Assembly (NCBI GenBank): GCA_964488555.1
Contig: CAZAUF010000009.1
Location: 1 to 24,467 of the forward strand
Origin: UBA2112 sp964488555
Lineage (GTDB): Bacteria > Patescibacteriota > Saccharimonadia > Saccharimonadales > Saccharimonadaceae
Direction: 5' to 3'
DNA: 24,467 nucleotides
This document shows, piece after piece, positions 13,537 to 19,391 of the stretch. Position 1 is the first letter of the stretch. Each line of letters begins with the position of its first letter. The position numbers and the translations under genes were made by a program. The notes under the pieces are model-generated. The model was not told the DNA's origin, searched no databases, and saw nothing but the letters and a program-made list of their open reading frames with translations.

Positions 13537-15048
13537 ATGGTAGCTCATGTATTAACTGTTGCTCCTGTGGGGTACGAAGGAGCCGTAGTCGAAGTAGAAA
13601 GCGACAGTAAAAAGGGATTGCCCGCGATTCAGATAGTGGGCATGGGAACAAAGTCGGTGGACGAAGCGAAGGAACGAGTACGAAGTGCCATCACTAATTC
13701 CCTTTTGGAATTTCCCTCTAAGAAGATTACTATAAATCTTGCGCCTGCAGAATTGATAAAAGATGGTGCACATTACGACCTCCCTATCGCTCTAGCTATA
13801 TTGGTCAGTAGCGGTCAGCTACAGCAGTCAGAGGTGGACAAAGCAATCTTTGCTGGCGAACTCGCTCTAGACGGCACGCTACGTCCTATAAAGGGTACTA
13901 TCAACATTGCTCAGACCGCCAAACGCGCGGGCATAACGCGCATCTTTGTACCGAAAGTCAACACAGAGCAAGCGAGCTTAATAAGCGATATAGAGATTAT
14001 CGGCGTTTCTCACCTAAAGGAAATATATCTTCATCTCAAGGGTGAAATGCGACTGGCCCCAGTTAGGCGAAGTCACCCTCCGAAGCATGAGAAGCCTTCG
14101 GGTCCCCTTTTAGACGATATTTATGGACAAGAGCAGGCAAAACGAGCACTCGTTATCGCCGTAGCTGGCAGACATAATATCCTCTTTACCGGACCTCCTG
14201 GTGCCGGCAAGACAATGCTCGCAAAAACACTCACGAATCTCATGCCTGCTCTTACTCCCGAGGAACAGATTGCTGTCACTAAAATCCATAGTCTCGCTGG
14301 AGAGATTGACGGAGAAATCATTTCACTCCGTCCATTTCGCTCTCCCCACCATACCACCAGTCCTGTTGCAATTATTGGTGGAGGTACCAAACCTAAACCG
14401 GGTGAAATCAGTCTTGCGCACTTAGGTGTACTCTTTTTAGATGAAATCCCTGAATATCCTCGGTCAGTTCTCGAAGCACTGCGCCAGCCGCTCGAGGACA
14501 AAAAAATCGCTGTCACACGCACCGCAGGACGTACTGTTTACCCTGCCGATTTCATGTTGGTAGCTACAATGAATCCTTGCCCCTGCGGTCATCTGGGTGA
14601 CCCTACCAAAGAGTGCACTTGCTCAACCTCGCAAATACTCGCCTATCAGAAGAGACTCTCTGGACCCCTCCTTGATAGAATAGATCTTATTATGGGTGTC
14701 TCGCGCGTACCGAACGACACAATCTTGCAACAAAAAGTGTCATTGAATATACAACACTCTAAAGCGTTAGAGACTATAAATAACGCCAAACTCCTTCAAA
14801 AAGAACGATACGGAAGTAGTGATAAATACAATGGTTCACTCACGAGTAACCAGGTAAATGAGTTCTTGCGACTGGACGATGATGCTCGAGCCCTACTGAC
14901 AGCCGCTGGTGAAAAACTTGGGCTCAGCGCACGAAGCTACTTCAAGGTTATAAAAGTCGCCCAAACGATAGCTGATTTGGAGTCAGCACACACAATTAAA
15001 AAAACACACATCAGTGAAGCACTACAATATCGGGGTCAGACCTCTTGA
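13537..15048 (+). CDS. comM: ComM/YifB family AAA+ ATPase (Mg-chelatase-like)
   Basis: This 503-aa protein is a full-length member of the ComM/YifB family. ComM is a hexameric branch-migration helicase that helps incoming single-stranded DNA recombine during natural transformation in characterised bacteria. The N-terminal Lon-like (ChlI) domain spans about 1-165. The AAA+ core follows, with Walker A GPPGAGKT (219-226) and Walker B LFLDEIPE (299-306). A four-cysteine insert NPCPCGHLGDPTKECTCS sits at about 346-363, and a C-terminal Mg-chelatase domain spans about 400-500. The family is widespread in Saccharibacteria, which depend on imported nucleotides and DNA, so a competence role is plausible but inferred. 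The start has no Shine-Dalgarno and a -10 box 11 nt upstream. Confidence 0.95.
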   Translation: MVAHVLTVAPVGYEGAVVEVESDSKKGLPAIQIVGMGTKSVDEAKERVRSAITNSLLEFPSKKITINLAPAELIKDGAHYDLPIALAILVSSGQLQQSEVDKAIFAGELALDGTLRPIKGTINIAQTAKRAGITRIFVPKVNTEQASLISDIEIIGVSHLKEIYLHLKGEMRLAPVRRSHPPKHEKPSGPLLDDIYGQEQAKRALVIAVAGRHNILFTGPPGAGKTMLAKTLTNLMPALTPEEQIAVTKIHSLAGEIDGEIISLRPFRSPHHTTSPVAIIGGGTKPKPGEISLAHLGVLFLDEIPEYPRSVLEALRQPLEDKKIAVTRTAGRTVYPADFMLVATMNPCPCGHLGDPTKECTCSTSQILAYQKRLSGPLLDRIDLIMGVSRVPNDTILQQKVSLNIQHSKALETINNAKLLQKERYGSSDKYNGSLTSNQVNEFLRLDDDARALLTAAGEKLGLSARSYFKVIKVAQTIADLESAHTIKKTHISEALQYRGQTS

Positions 15049-15073
15049 AAACTTGCACTTTATCTGATAAGAT
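15045..15073 (+). promoter_or_regulatory. infC operon promoter
   Basis: TTGAAA (15045-15050), overlapping the comM stop, and TAAGAT (15068-15073) are 17 nt apart. The leader of about 60 nt contains GCCAC-GTG-GTGGC and then AAAGGAG. Confidence 0.6.
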
Positions 15074-15141
15074 AGTTTTCGAGTAAATGCTCATCATTAC
15101 GTAACGCCACGTGGTGGCAAAATTGCATAAAGGAGAATACA

Positions 15142-15648
15142 ATCAGTAACACTGTTCGCATCAACGAGGCTATTCGAGCAAGTGAGCTTCGTGTGATCGG
15201 AGGAAGCGGAGAACAGCTTGGCATCATGTCACGCCAAGAAGCTCTGCAGTTAGCCGAGGATGCAGGAGTTGACCTGGTCGAGATTTCTCCTAATGCCGAC
15301 CCTCCTGTTGCAAAAATCATTGACTGGGGTAAATACCAGTATCAAAAGATGAAGGAGCAACAGAAGAATCGACGAGCCAGCCGGCAAAGCGAGTTAAAGC
15401 AGATGCGCTTTGGTCTCAAGATAGGATCTGGAGACCTAGAAATAAAGCTTCGAAAAATCCGCAGCTTTCTCGCCGACGGTCACAAGGTACGAATTCAAAT
15501 ATTCTACCGGGGACGAGAAAACGCCCACAAAGAGCTGGGCTACGACATGATTAACCGCATCGTCACCATGCTCGAAGATGATGCCGTCATGGAACAGCAG
15601 CCGCAAATGGCCGGACGTACACTGAGCGTAGTAATAAGGAGTAAATAA
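15142..15648 (+). CDS. infC: Translation initiation factor IF-3 (probable AUC start)
   Basis: This protein of about 168 aa binds the 30S subunit, prevents premature 50S joining and proofreads the start codon. The N-domain begins SNTVRINEAIRASELRVIGGSGEQLGIM, matching the family from its first residues. The C-domain has KQMRFGLKIGSGDLEIKLRKIRSFL and ends GRTLSVVIRSK. No ATG, GTG or TTG precedes these conserved residues in frame after the stop-free leader. AAAGGAG (15129-15135) sits 6 nt before an in-frame ATC at 15142. infC is famous for starting with AUU, which lets IF-3 repress its own mRNA, so AUC is taken as the start. A GTG at 15193 would remove 17 conserved residues. It overlaps rpmI by the TAATG junction. 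Confidence 0.93.
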   Translation: MSNTVRINEAIRASELRVIGGSGEQLGIMSRQEALQLAEDAGVDLVEISPNADPPVAKIIDWGKYQYQKMKEQQKNRRASRQSELKQMRFGLKIGSGDLEIKLRKIRSFLADGHKVRIQIFYRGRENAHKELGYDMINRIVTMLEDDAVMEQQPQMAGRTLSVVIRSK

Positions 15649-15842
15649 TGCCAAAGTTAAAGACCCACAAGGGAACAGCAAAGCGAATCAAGCTTACCAG
15701 CACAGGTAAGCTGACTCGTCGTCGCGCTTTTGGGACTCACCTCCTCGCCAAGAAGAGTAAGAGTCGTAAGCGTTCAATTCAAGGCACGGCAGTCGTGAGT
15801 GGTTCCGTCGCTAAAAATGTTAAACGAGCTCTAGGAGTATAG
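15648..15842 (+). CDS. rpmI: 50S ribosomal protein L35
   Basis: This 64-aa very basic protein starts MPKLKTHKGTAKRIKLTSTGKL and has RRRAFGTHLLAKKSKSRKR, the signature of L35. The ATG overlaps the infC stop (TAATG), so it is translationally coupled. The preceding AAGGAG is a good ribosome site. infC-rpmI-rplT is the classical order. Confidence 0.97.
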   Translation: MPKLKTHKGTAKRIKLTSTGKLTRRRAFGTHLLAKKSKSRKRSIQGTAVVSGSVAKNVKRALGV

Positions 15843-15845
15843 ATT

Positions 15846-16187
15846 ATGCGAGTAAAAAGAGGTGTTGCCGCTCGAGCAAAGCACAAAAAAATCTTAAAGG
15901 CTGCAAAGGGCATGCAGCACAACCGTACGCGTTCATTTCGTTTAGCTAAGCAAGCCGTGATTCGTGCTCTGCAATATGCTTATCGCGATCGTCGTAACAA
16001 AAAGCGAGATCTCCGCAGCCTATGGATTACTCGAATCAACGCGGCCGCACGCGAAAATGGTACGACTTACGCAAAACTAATCGCTGACCTGAAGAACACT
16101 GGTAGTGATTTGGACCGTAAGGTACTTGCCGAGCTGGCAGTCAGTGAACCAAAGGCCTTTAGTGCCATCGTTAAAAGTACAAAATAG
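15846..16187 (+). CDS. rplT: 50S ribosomal protein L20
   Basis: This 113-aa basic protein starts MRVKRGVAARAKHKKILKAAKGM and has RDRRNKKRDLRSLWITRINAAAR, both typical of L20, an early-assembly protein of the 50S subunit. In E. coli and B. subtilis it represses this operon by binding the mRNA; I see no obvious L20 binding fold in the short leader here. It lies 3 nt after rpmI and is the last gene before a strong terminator. Confidence 0.97.
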   Translation: MRVKRGVAARAKHKKILKAAKGMQHNRTRSFRLAKQAVIRALQYAYRDRRNKKRDLRSLWITRINAAARENGTTYAKLIADLKNTGSDLDRKVLAELAVSEPKAFSAIVKSTK

Positions 16188-16213
16188 CACCAGAGCAATT
16201 CTGCATTAGCTAT

Positions 16214-16243
16214 AAAATAACTCCTCGTGTGAGGAGTTATTTT
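16214..16243. terminator. Bidirectional terminator between rplT and rnpB
   Basis: AAAATAACTCCTC (16214-16226) and GAGGAGTTATTTT (16231-16243) form a perfect 13-bp stem with a GTGT loop, and A/T runs at both ends. It serves the infC operon rightward and rnpB leftward. Confidence 0.9.
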
Positions 16244-16641
16244 ATGACAGTCTGTCTGTAAGCCGGGTTCTGTCGCGGACGATCATCTATCTAGTCCTGA
16301 TGTTGCCACCAGGATCAAGCGGGTATCGACCTGCGGACGGACCATCCTTATGCGCAGATCTCCTTGCAGCTGACAGGGTTTACCTTCTTCGCCTGTCACC
16401 AGACGTCGCTGTGGGCTCTTACCCCAACTCGTTTCACCCTTACCCCGTAGTAGACTTTCGATAGCAGCTACACTGCCTGTACTTGCTTCGCAAGTAGTAT
16501 CGAAAGCTCACTACGGGGCGGTTTCGTTTCTGTGGCACTTTCCCTAGGGTTACCCCCGGTTGTCGTTAACAACTGTCATGTCCTACGCTGCCCGGACTTT
16601 CCTCTTCGATAAATCGAAGCGATCGTCTGACAGACTGTCAT
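16244..16641 (-). ncRNA. rnpB: RNase P RNA, bacterial class A
   Basis: This 398-nt catalytic RNA matures tRNA 5' ends. The ends form helix P1 as a perfect 13-bp pair (GACAGACTGTCAT at 16629-16641 with 16244-16256). The universal block GAGGAAAGTCCGGGC is at 16604-16590, and the 3' block ACAGAACCCGGCTTA at 16273-16259. The P3 hairpin CTTCGATTTATCGAAG has the same TTTA loop as hairpins near tRNA-Pro and tmRNA. The long hairpin around 16455-16510 (CTTTCGATA ... TATCGAAAG) fits an extended P12. TATAAT at 16652-16647 gives a start close to 16641. Confidence 0.96.
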
Positions 16642-16646
16642 AGTCA

Positions 16647-16652
16647 ATTATA
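16647..16652 (-). promoter_or_regulatory. -10 box of rnpB
   Basis: A perfect TATAAT lies 5 nt before the P1 5' strand and overlaps the end of the NUDIX-RNase H gene (its stop begins at 16648). The -35 falls inside that coding region and is poor. Confidence 0.6.
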
Positions 16653-17529
16653 CAGCATCTCCGTTGGTTTGATGAGCATTGAGTACCTTATTAACCTCTC
16701 CATCTGCTAATTGATTCATCTCACGAGGCACATGATGAAATGTCACTTTATCAAAACGTGTGATGAGATTACGAATTCTTTCGTTGATGGGCCACAGGTC
16801 ACGGTTCTTGATGGTATAAATACCGTTCATCTGATTAACAACAAGCATGCTGTCCAAGCGAAATTCAATGTTCCGTAACTGCAATTCCTCTGCTCGTTCG
16901 AGTGCTAATCGAACGCCTTGGTATTCTGCCTGGTTGTTGGTTGTAATGCCCAAATACTCACCGCCCTGTGCTAGTACAGTTTGATTGTTGTCCATGATTA
17001 CATAACCACATGCTGATGGTCCTGGATTACCCCGGGACCCTCCATCAGCATAAATGATTGCATCAACTGATGTATTTTTAGCATCAGATTGTTTAATTGT
17101 AGATAATGTCTTATCTGTTATTTCTTCTTGCTGGACTATGCCTAGTAGCAATTGCGTCAGATCGGTCAATGTACTTTGTTGTATTTCGTGCAGCGATATC
17201 CATAGATGCTGATCGTAATTATTACTTAATTTCAACCCATGGTGACCCTCTGCAGTAGCTACAGTATAGGTTATCACTGCGTACTGTATATCGCGATCAT
17301 CCTTGTCTACATAAGTGACAACATCAAAAAGAGATGCTTTATCAATATGCAGACTAGTGTCATCATGTAGATATCGACGCAGCGCATCCTCTGGTTGCTC
17401 TCCATGCGCTATACGACCACCCGGGAGTTCAAAAAGTCCTAAAATAGACTCTCTACCAGTAGCACGACGAATCAATAATACTTTATCTTTTTGTTTTATG
17501 ATGGCTCGGACTGCTATGCGTTGATTCAT
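16648..17529 (-). CDS. NUDIX-like domain fused to RNase HI
   Basis: This 293-aa protein has two domains. Residues about 4-130 are NUDIX-like, but the box is degenerate: against GX5EX7REUXEEXGU it has G38 and E44 but R52-Y53, D56-D57 and S59, so the metal-binding glutamates are changed. Residues about 155-285 are an RNase HI domain with all four acidic residues: Asp162 (YADGGSRGNPG), Glu202 (NNQAEYQG), Asp226 (RLDSMLVV) and Asp276 (NQLADGEVN). The second half should cut RNA in RNA-DNA hybrids. The first may bind a nucleotide without hydrolysing it, or use altered metal ligands. TAGAAT lies 6 nt before ATG and no Shine-Dalgarno is seen. It is the gene upstream of rnpB. Confidence 0.88.
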   Translation of the reverse strand: MNQRIAVRAIIKQKDKVLLIRRATGRESILGLFELPGGRIAHGEQPEDALRRYLHDDTSLHIDKASLFDVVTYVDKDDRDIQYAVITYTVATAEGHHGLKLSNNYDQHLWISLHEIQQSTLTDLTQLLLGIVQQEEITDKTLSTIKQSDAKNTSVDAIIYADGGSRGNPGPSACGYVIMDNNQTVLAQGGEYLGITTNNQAEYQGVRLALERAEELQLRNIEFRLDSMLVVNQMNGIYTIKNRDLWPINERIRNLITRFDKVTFHHVPREMNQLADGEVNKVLNAHQTNGDAV

Positions 17530-17535
17530 ATCTTG

Positions 17536-17541
17536 ATTCTA
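17536..17541 (-). promoter_or_regulatory. -10 box of the NUDIX-RNase H gene (leaderless configuration)
   Basis: TAGAAT on the minus strand ends 6 nt before the ATG at 17529. Just upstream, ACCC-TTTG-GGGT followed by GTTTTTT looks like a weak terminator of the preceding unit. Confidence 0.5.
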
Positions 17542-17576
17542 GCAAAAAACACCCCAAAGGGTATTATTTGAATTTT

Positions 17577-17656
17577 GGTATCTTGCTATCAAACATCATT
17601 TCATGATGCTAACATCAGTAAACTGATATTACTGCGTTGCAGCTGATAGCGATACC
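17577..17656. repeat. 80-nt cloverleaf-forming element
   Basis: The ends pair as GGTATC/GATACC (17577-17582 with 17651-17656) and GCTATCA/TGATAGC (17585-17591 with 17644-17650), 13 bp with a TT bulge. Inside are three small hairpins: CATCA-TTTCA-TGATG (17594-17608), ATCAG-TAAA-CTGAT (17614-17627) and CTGC-GTT-GCAG (17632-17642). The result is a four-way junction. It is not a tRNA because there is no T-loop or CCA. The strand is unknown; on the minus strand it lies between the tRNA-Pro region and the NUDIX-RNase H gene. Confidence 0.6.
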
Positions 17657-17662
17657 CCTGCG

Positions 17663-17717
17663 AAATTCTGAAAAAATAAAATAGCACCTACGGTCCTGTT
17701 TTATTTTTTCAGAATTT
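17663..17717 (-). terminator. 19-bp inverted repeat after the tRNA-Pro 3' fragment
   Basis: AAATTCTGAAAAAATAAAA (17663-17681) and its exact inverse (17699-17717) enclose a 17-nt loop. On the minus strand it follows the tRNA-Pro 3' fragment just as the AAAATAAAA-type terminator follows the intact tRNA. The stem is almost all A/T, so it may act as a terminator in either direction. Confidence 0.6.
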
Positions 17718-17721
17718 CTTG

Positions 17722-17740
17722 TGGTCGGGATGACTGGACT
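17722..17740 (-). pseudogene. tRNA-Pro 3' fragment (19 nt, with CCA)
   Basis: The minus strand reads AGTCCAGTCATCCCGACCA, identical to the last 19 nt of the intact tRNA-Pro at 17937-17919. Identity stops inside the T-loop (before position 58). The sequence further upstream is the hairpin-rich spacer. Confidence 0.85.
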
Positions 17741-17882
17741 ATCGCTCCACTCCGTTCCGCTCCTCCGTTCACTTGAAAAAGAAAATGCTTCGCGCTTTCT
17801 TTTTCGTCGTTCACTACGCGACCAGGCGACTATTTTCTGATAAATCAGAGAAGTCGCTGGCTCAAATCAAACAATCTCATCC
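17741..17882. repeat. Hairpin-rich spacer between tRNA-Pro and its displaced 3' end
   Basis: This segment has no coding evidence. It includes GAAAAAGAAA ... TTTCTTTTTC (17776-17809) and a stem closed by GCGACT/AGTCGC with an inner TCTGA-TTTA-TCAGA on the minus strand (17826-17856). It also has a repetitive purine linker GGAGGAGCGGAACGGAGTGG on the minus strand (17749-17768). The architecture resembles 12927-13043 next to tmRNA. Confidence 0.55.
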
Positions 17883-17918
17883 AAAATAAAAAGATACCCT
17901 GAAGGGTATTTTTTATTT
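17883..17918 (-). terminator. tRNA-Pro terminator
   Basis: AAAATAAAAAGATACCC and GGGTATTTTTTATTTT form a long stem around TGAA. On the minus strand it follows the CCA directly and ends in T-rich sequence. Confidence 0.8.
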
Positions 17919-17995
17919 TGGTCGGGATGACTGGACTTGAACCAGCGACCTCACGGCCCCCAGCCGTGCGCGCTACCAGACTGCGCCACATCCCG
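17919..17995 (-). tRNA. tRNA-Pro (GGG anticodon)
   Basis: This 77-nt gene folds into a complete cloverleaf. The acceptor CGGGATG pairs with CATCCCG, followed by A and an encoded CCA. The D-arm is GCGC-AGTCTGGTA-GCGC. The anticodon arm CACGG-CTGGGGG-CCGTG has GGG at positions 34-36, preceded by T33. The T-arm is CTGG-TTCAAGT-CCAG with the canonical TTCAA. It reads CCC and CCU proline codons. A weak -10 (TAAACT) lies about 12 nt upstream. Fragments of a second copy lie on both sides (18052-18187 and 17722-17740). Confidence 0.97.
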
Positions 17996-18051
17996 ATACT
18001 GTAACTCTAGTTTATCAAATATCTGGTCTTCCGTTGTCGCGTTCCGCGACT

Positions 18052-18187
18052 CCAGCCGTGCGGTCACCCGTCGATTGCCCTGCAATCGCGGTCGACCCCT
18101 CCTCGCTCGGTGAGATAAATCTCATCCGGGCTCCGGCCTTGCGAACTACCACCGGTAGTTCTCACTACCAGACTGCGCCACATCCCG
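18052..18187 (-). pseudogene. tRNA-Pro 5' fragment split by a ~100-bp hairpin-rich insert
   Basis: On the minus strand, positions 1-23 of tRNA-Pro are present exactly (18187-18165, ending in the D-loop GGTAG). About 102 unrelated bases follow, then CGCACGGCTGG (18062-18052), which continues the tRNA through the start of the anticodon loop. Identity then stops at the hairpin GTCGCG-GAA-CGCGAC. The insert contains AACTACC-GG-type, TGAGA-TTTA-TCTCA and GATTGC-type hairpins. The GGG anticodon and the T-arm are absent, so it cannot be a functional tRNA as it stands. Confidence 0.8.
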
Positions 18188-18194
18188 TAGTACA

Positions 18195-18340
18195 ATAAAG
18201 TCCCAAAGAACGCGTGACGCTCGATATTCCCCGCGTATATGCAGGTGGGTGCCCTCAAAACGCTTCCACGGAAGCGAATCATTTGGACTCCCTCTATCGT
18301 GATGTTAGGAAAATCATACACGCCACGGCACCTTCGGGAC
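18195..18340 (-). other. Possible structured transcript upstream of the tRNA-Pro cluster
   Basis: A perfect TATAAT (18352-18347) lies just before 18340. The next 145 nt on the minus strand can fold with GTCCCGAAGG pairing to TTCTTTGGGAC at the two ends, GCGTGTATG pairing to CATATACGC inside, and a CGCTTC-CGTG-GAAGCG hairpin at the tip. It could be a non-coding RNA or the leader of the tRNA-Pro transcript. An alternative is a leaderless 92-codon ORF from 18342, but that ORF runs through the tRNA fragment and has no family features. Confidence 0.3.
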
Positions 18341-18358
18341 ATTACTATTATAACTCAT

Positions 18359-19018
18359 TTAAACGATAAATACGCGGGCAAAGAACTCTAGAATTGCTGA
18401 TATGACAGTGCTCATAAAGGTTCCTAGTACACTGCTAGCAAGGAGTACGATCGCGAAGATAAACACAAGACCATACTGTTCTATAATCTCCATTCCGCGA
18501 CGTACAAACTCCGGTGCAATCGCGTAGAGCGCACGAGAGCCGTCAAGTGGCGGTATAGGTATCATATTAAACACAAAAAATCCGAGATTAACGAGAACTC
18601 CATATGCGATTATCATACCTCCGACGTCGGACGCAAGCCCTAGACTGAACATGTCATACCCCAGCAAAACACCGACACCAAAAGTAAGAAATGCAAAGAC
18701 AAAATTCGTTAGAGGACCTGCGAGTGCCACCATAGCTGCACCCCACTCCTCATACCGTACCCTGTCTGGTCGAAAAGGGACTGGCTTAGCACCACCAAAA
18801 ATAGGGGCACCTGGTATAAACACTAGCATGACCGGCAATAATATTGTCAGGAATGGATCTATATGCTTGATAGGGTTAAGTGTAAGACGACCCTGAAGCT
18901 TCGCAGTGTCGTCCCCTAGCCAGTAAGCGACAAAACTGTGCATGGCTTCGTGAACTGTCATAGACACAAGGATTACACCTAGAACAACCAGTAAGTTTAA
19001 TATAGGTATCTCAAACAT
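18359..19018 (-). CDS. Site-2 protease family membrane metalloprotease (M50)
   Basis: This 219-aa integral membrane protein is an M50 / site-2 protease, which cleaves substrates inside or near the membrane. The zinc motif is HEAMH (23-27) in the first helix. The third ligand is Asp159 in NMIPIPPLDGSR. NPIKHIDP and the GGAKPVPF block (74-81) are typical of the rhomboid-sized, PDZ-less S2P group. About six hydrophobic segments are visible. Substrates are unknown; no sigma or anti-sigma gene is nearby. TATAAT (19026-19031) lies 7 nt before ATG with no Shine-Dalgarno, the leaderless arrangement. It is the last minus-strand gene before the tRNA-Pro cluster. Confidence 0.92.
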   Translation of the reverse strand: MFEIPILNLLVVLGVILVSMTVHEAMHSFVAYWLGDDTAKLQGRLTLNPIKHIDPFLTILLPVMLVFIPGAPIFGGAKPVPFRPDRVRYEEWGAAMVALAGPLTNFVFAFLTFGVGVLLGYDMFSLGLASDVGGMIIAYGVLVNLGFFVFNMIPIPPLDGSRALYAIAPEFVRRGMEIIEQYGLVFIFAIVLLASSVLGTFMSTVISAILEFFARVFIV

Positions 19019-19025
19019 CTTTTCT

Positions 19026-19031
19026 ATTATA
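19026..19031 (-). promoter_or_regulatory. -10 box of the site-2 protease gene (leaderless configuration)
   Basis: A perfect TATAAT on the minus strand ends 7 nt before the ATG at 19018. The spacer AGAAAAG lacks a convincing ribosome site at usable distance. Confidence 0.6.
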
Positions 19032-19054
19032 GCTCATTTATTCCTTCTTGCAGA

Positions 19055-19083
19055 TTGACATATCCGAAAAAAAGATGTAAACT
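19055..19083 (+). promoter_or_regulatory. rpmB promoter
   Basis: TTGACA (19055-19060) and TAAACT (19078-19083) are exactly 17 nt apart. The start would be near 19090, leaving a leader of about 28 nt with GTGGAAG as ribosome site. Confidence 0.75.
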
Positions 19084-19118
19084 GGACAAGATTGTAAAAA
19101 TTAGTGGAAGTAATTGGT

Positions 19119-19322
19119 ATGGCAGCACAATGTGAACTTACCGGTAAAGGAAAGCAATTCGGCCACAACGTGAGCTTCTCTTTGAGGCGCACTAAACGGG
19201 TTTTCAAACCTAATCTACAGAAGAAAACCTTTGTCGTCGATGGACAAAAAGTCACTATGACTTTGAGTACCCATGCTATTCGTACCCTCAAGAAAAAGGG
19301 TCTTTTGACTCCTGTAAAGTAA
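19119..19322 (+). CDS. rpmB: 50S ribosomal protein L28
   Basis: This 67-aa basic protein begins MAAQCELTGKGKQFGHNVSF, the L28 signature, and carries SLRRTKRVFKPNLQ and STHAIRTLKKKGL. The ATG at 19119 is chosen over an in-frame GTG at 19104 because the conserved protein starts there and GTGGAAG then falls at ribosome-site distance. It is monocistronic with its own promoter and a strong terminator. Confidence 0.96.
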   Translation: MAAQCELTGKGKQFGHNVSFSLRRTKRVFKPNLQKKTFVVDGQKVTMTLSTHAIRTLKKKGLLTPVK

Positions 19323-19334
19323 GCTTTAATAGCG

Positions 19335-19379
19335 TAAACTAATTCAACCCCCCTAACTTAGGGGGGTTGAATTAGTTTA
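19335..19379. terminator. Bidirectional terminator between rpmB and the MBL-fold gene
   Basis: A 45-bp palindrome has 22-bp exact arms around a single C (TAAACTAATTCAACCCCCC / GGGGGGTTGAATTAGTTTA). In practice the loop is a few bases at CTAACTTAG. It separates two convergent genes. Confidence 0.9.
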
Positions 19380-19391
19380 TCTCTGTATTCG

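Noticed and set aside
18064..18342. 92-codon minus-strand ORF starting right after a TATAAT box
   Set aside because: Its second half runs through the tRNA-Pro 5' fragment and the hairpin repeats, the composition is not protein-like, and the first half folds well as RNA.
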